From: Myxococcales bacterium
GTDB lineage: Bacteria; Myxococcota; Myxococcia; Myxococcales; Anaeromyxobacteraceae
Assembly (NCBI GenBank): GCA_021784495.1
Contig: JAJXSQ010000083.1
Span: 1-8,195, forward strand
DNA: 8,195 bases
Direction: 5' to 3'
The translations under genes and the position numbers were made by a program. Of this stretch, positions 7,166-8,195 are shown piece by piece (within the stretch, counting starts at the first letter, position 1; each line of letters starts with the position of its first letter). The notes under the pieces were generated by a model, which was not told the origin of the DNA, made no database searches, and saw only the letters and a list, made by a program, of their open reading frames with translations.

Positions 7166-7897
7166 ATGCCCCCTCCCCGCCTCGGAGTGAACGTCGACCA
7201 CGTCGCGACCCTGCGCCAGGCGCGCCGCGTCGCCTACCCGGATCCGGTCGCCGCCGCGGTCCTCGCCGAGCTCGGCGGGGCCGACCAGATCACCCTCCAC
7301 GTCCGCGAGGACCGCCGCCACGTCCAGGAGCGCGACCTCCAGATCCTGCGGCGGACCGCCTCGACGCGGCTCAACCTGGAGATGGCGACGACGCCCGAGC
7401 TGGTGCGCATCGCCCACGAGCAGAAGCCCGACGTCTGCACCCTGGTCCCGGAGCGGCGGGAGGAGCTGACCACCGAGGGCGGGCTCGACGCCGTCGGCGG
7501 GCGGGAGGTGGTCCGCCGGGTGGTGAAGACGCTCCGCGACGCCGAGATCGAGGTCTCGCTCTTCATCGATCCCGATCTCGATCAGCTCCGCGCGGCCCAC
7601 CGGGCCGACGCGCAGGCGGTCGAGTTCCACACCGGCCGCTACGCCGAGGCCCGGCTGGCCGCCGACCGCCGGCGGGAGCTCGCGCGCCTCCTCGACGCCT
7701 GCAAGGCCGCCGCCAAGCTCGGCCTGCGCGTGGCCGCCGGCCACGGCCTCAGCTACCAGAACGTCGGGGCGGTCGCCGCCATCGCCGAGGTGGAGGAGCT
7801 CAACATCGGCCACGCGATCGTCGCCCGGGCGGTCCTGGTGGGCATGGAGCGGGCGGTGCGGGAGATGAAGGAGCTCCTGCGCGAGGCGCGGCCGTGA
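7166..7897 (+). CDS. pdxJ: Pyridoxine 5'-phosphate synthase
   Basis: PdxJ closes the pyridine ring of vitamin B6 from 3-amino-2-oxopropyl phosphate (made by PdxA) and 1-deoxy-D-xylulose 5-phosphate, in the DXP-dependent pathway. The 243-residue TIM-barrel protein matches the family from end to end: LGVNVDHVATLRQAR (6-20), ADQITLHVREDRRHV (39-53), LNLEMA (69-74), CTLVPE (91-96), EVSLFIDPD (129-137), VEFHTG (152-157), VAAGHGLSYQN (189-199) and ELNIGHAIVARA (211-222). H45, R47, E72 and H193 fall at the numbers I recall for the E. coli active site. There are 18 bases between glmM and this start, and no good Shine-Dalgarno (only GAG 3 bases before the ATG), so coupling to glmM is likely. The stop codon overlaps the acpS start by four bases (GTGA), a conserved pairing in proteobacteria. 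Confidence 0.97.
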   Translation: MPPPRLGVNVDHVATLRQARRVAYPDPVAAAVLAELGGADQITLHVREDRRHVQERDLQILRRTASTRLNLEMATTPELVRIAHEQKPDVCTLVPERREELTTEGGLDAVGGREVVRRVVKTLRDAEIEVSLFIDPDLDQLRAAHRADAQAVEFHTGRYAEARLAADRRRELARLLDACKAAAKLGLRVAAGHGLSYQNVGAVAAIAEVEELNIGHAIVARAVLVGMERAVREMKELLREARP

Positions 7898-8195
7898 TCC
7901 GGGGGCTCGGCACCGACGTCGTCGAGATCGGCCGGATCGGCCGGCTCCTCGACGGGTCCCCGGGGCGCGCGGCCCGCTTCCTGGCCCGCTGCTTCACCCC
8001 CGCGGAGCGCGCCTACTGCGAGGCCCGCCGCGACCGCGCCAGCGGCTACGCCGCGCGCTTCGCGGCCAAGGAGGCGGCGGTGAAGGCGCTCGGCGCTCCC
8101 CCGGGCCTCGGCTGGCACGACCTCGAGGTGACCCGCGCCGCCGCCGGTCCGCCGCAGCTCCGGCTCGCCGGCGCCGCGGCGGCGGCCGCCGACCG
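7894..8195 (+). CDS. acpS: Holo-[acyl-carrier-protein] synthase, 3' end outside window
   Basis: AcpS transfers 4'-phosphopantetheine from coenzyme A to the serine of acyl carrier protein and so activates fatty-acid synthesis. The frame begins GTG ATC CGG GGG and runs open for 100 codons to the right edge. The two family signatures are intact: GLGTDVVEIGRI at 4-15 with the Mg-binding D8, and RFAAKEAAVKALG at 55-67 with catalytic E60. Family members are about 120-130 residues, so only a short C-terminal part is missing. GAGG lies 7 bases before the GTG, inside the end of pdxJ, supporting this start and coupled translation. Residues 80-100 are very Ala-rich, reflecting the base composition. Confidence 0.95.
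   Translation, partial: MIRGLGTDVVEIGRIGRLLDGSPGRAARFLARCFTPAERAYCEARRDRASGYAARFAAKEAAVKALGAPPGLGWHDLEVTRAAAGPPQLRLAGAAAAAAD

Noticed and set aside
7151..7166. TAGACT upstream of pdxJ as a -10 element for a leaderless transcript
   Set aside because: It matches only four of six bases, there is no -35, and the 18-base gap to glmM argues for cotranscription.
5549..7813. 754-residue minus-strand frame antisense to glmM and pdxJ
   Set aside because: It has the same compositional shadow character and crosses two well-supported genes.

Overview
The window is very GC-rich (well above 70% by eye, with G/C in nearly every third codon position). It reads as a chromosomal segment of a high-GC Gram-negative bacterium. 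Gene order, extreme GC and a small ribbon-helix-helix protein of a type I associate with Myxococcota together suggest a myxobacterium or relative such as Anaeromyxobacter. That placement is an inference from remembered gene content; no search was run.

Layout. Positions 1-856 (minus strand) hold the N-terminal 285 residues of a membrane-anchored, TPR-like protein that runs off the left edge. Positions 925-1140 (minus) encode a 71-residue ribbon-helix-helix DNA-binding protein with a good sigma70-type promoter at 1181-1209. Positions 1141-1543 are a 403-base divergent intergenic region. It contains a strong intrinsic terminator that works only on the minus strand (1256-1291), a second hairpin (1294-1328), a third inverted repeat (1424-1458) and G-rich tracts. 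No gene feeds that terminator from the right, so a short minus-strand RNA is the simplest explanation.

From 1544 to the right edge everything is on the plus strand and tightly packed: tilS (tRNA-Ile lysidine synthetase), ftsH (membrane AAA+ zinc protease, TTG start, with a possible promoter of its own), folP (dihydropteroate synthase), glmM (phosphoglucosamine mutase), pdxJ (pyridoxine 5'-phosphate synthase) and the first 100 codons of acpS (holo-ACP synthase). Spacings are 103, 31, 1, 18 and -4 bases, so ftsH to acpS looks like one transcription unit. tilS may read through or stand apart.

How the genes fit together. This is a housekeeping cluster: decoding accuracy (tilS), membrane-protein quality control (ftsH), folate synthesis (folP), the UDP-GlcNAc precursor for peptidoglycan and LPS (glmM), vitamin B6 (pdxJ) and activation of acyl carrier protein for lipid synthesis (acpS). 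The individual links tilS-ftsH, ftsH-folP-glmM and pdxJ-acpS are familiar from many bacteria. I see no sign of a defence system, mobile element, CRISPR array, tRNA or rRNA. The least explained part is the 1141-1543 intergenic region and the two minus-strand genes to its left.
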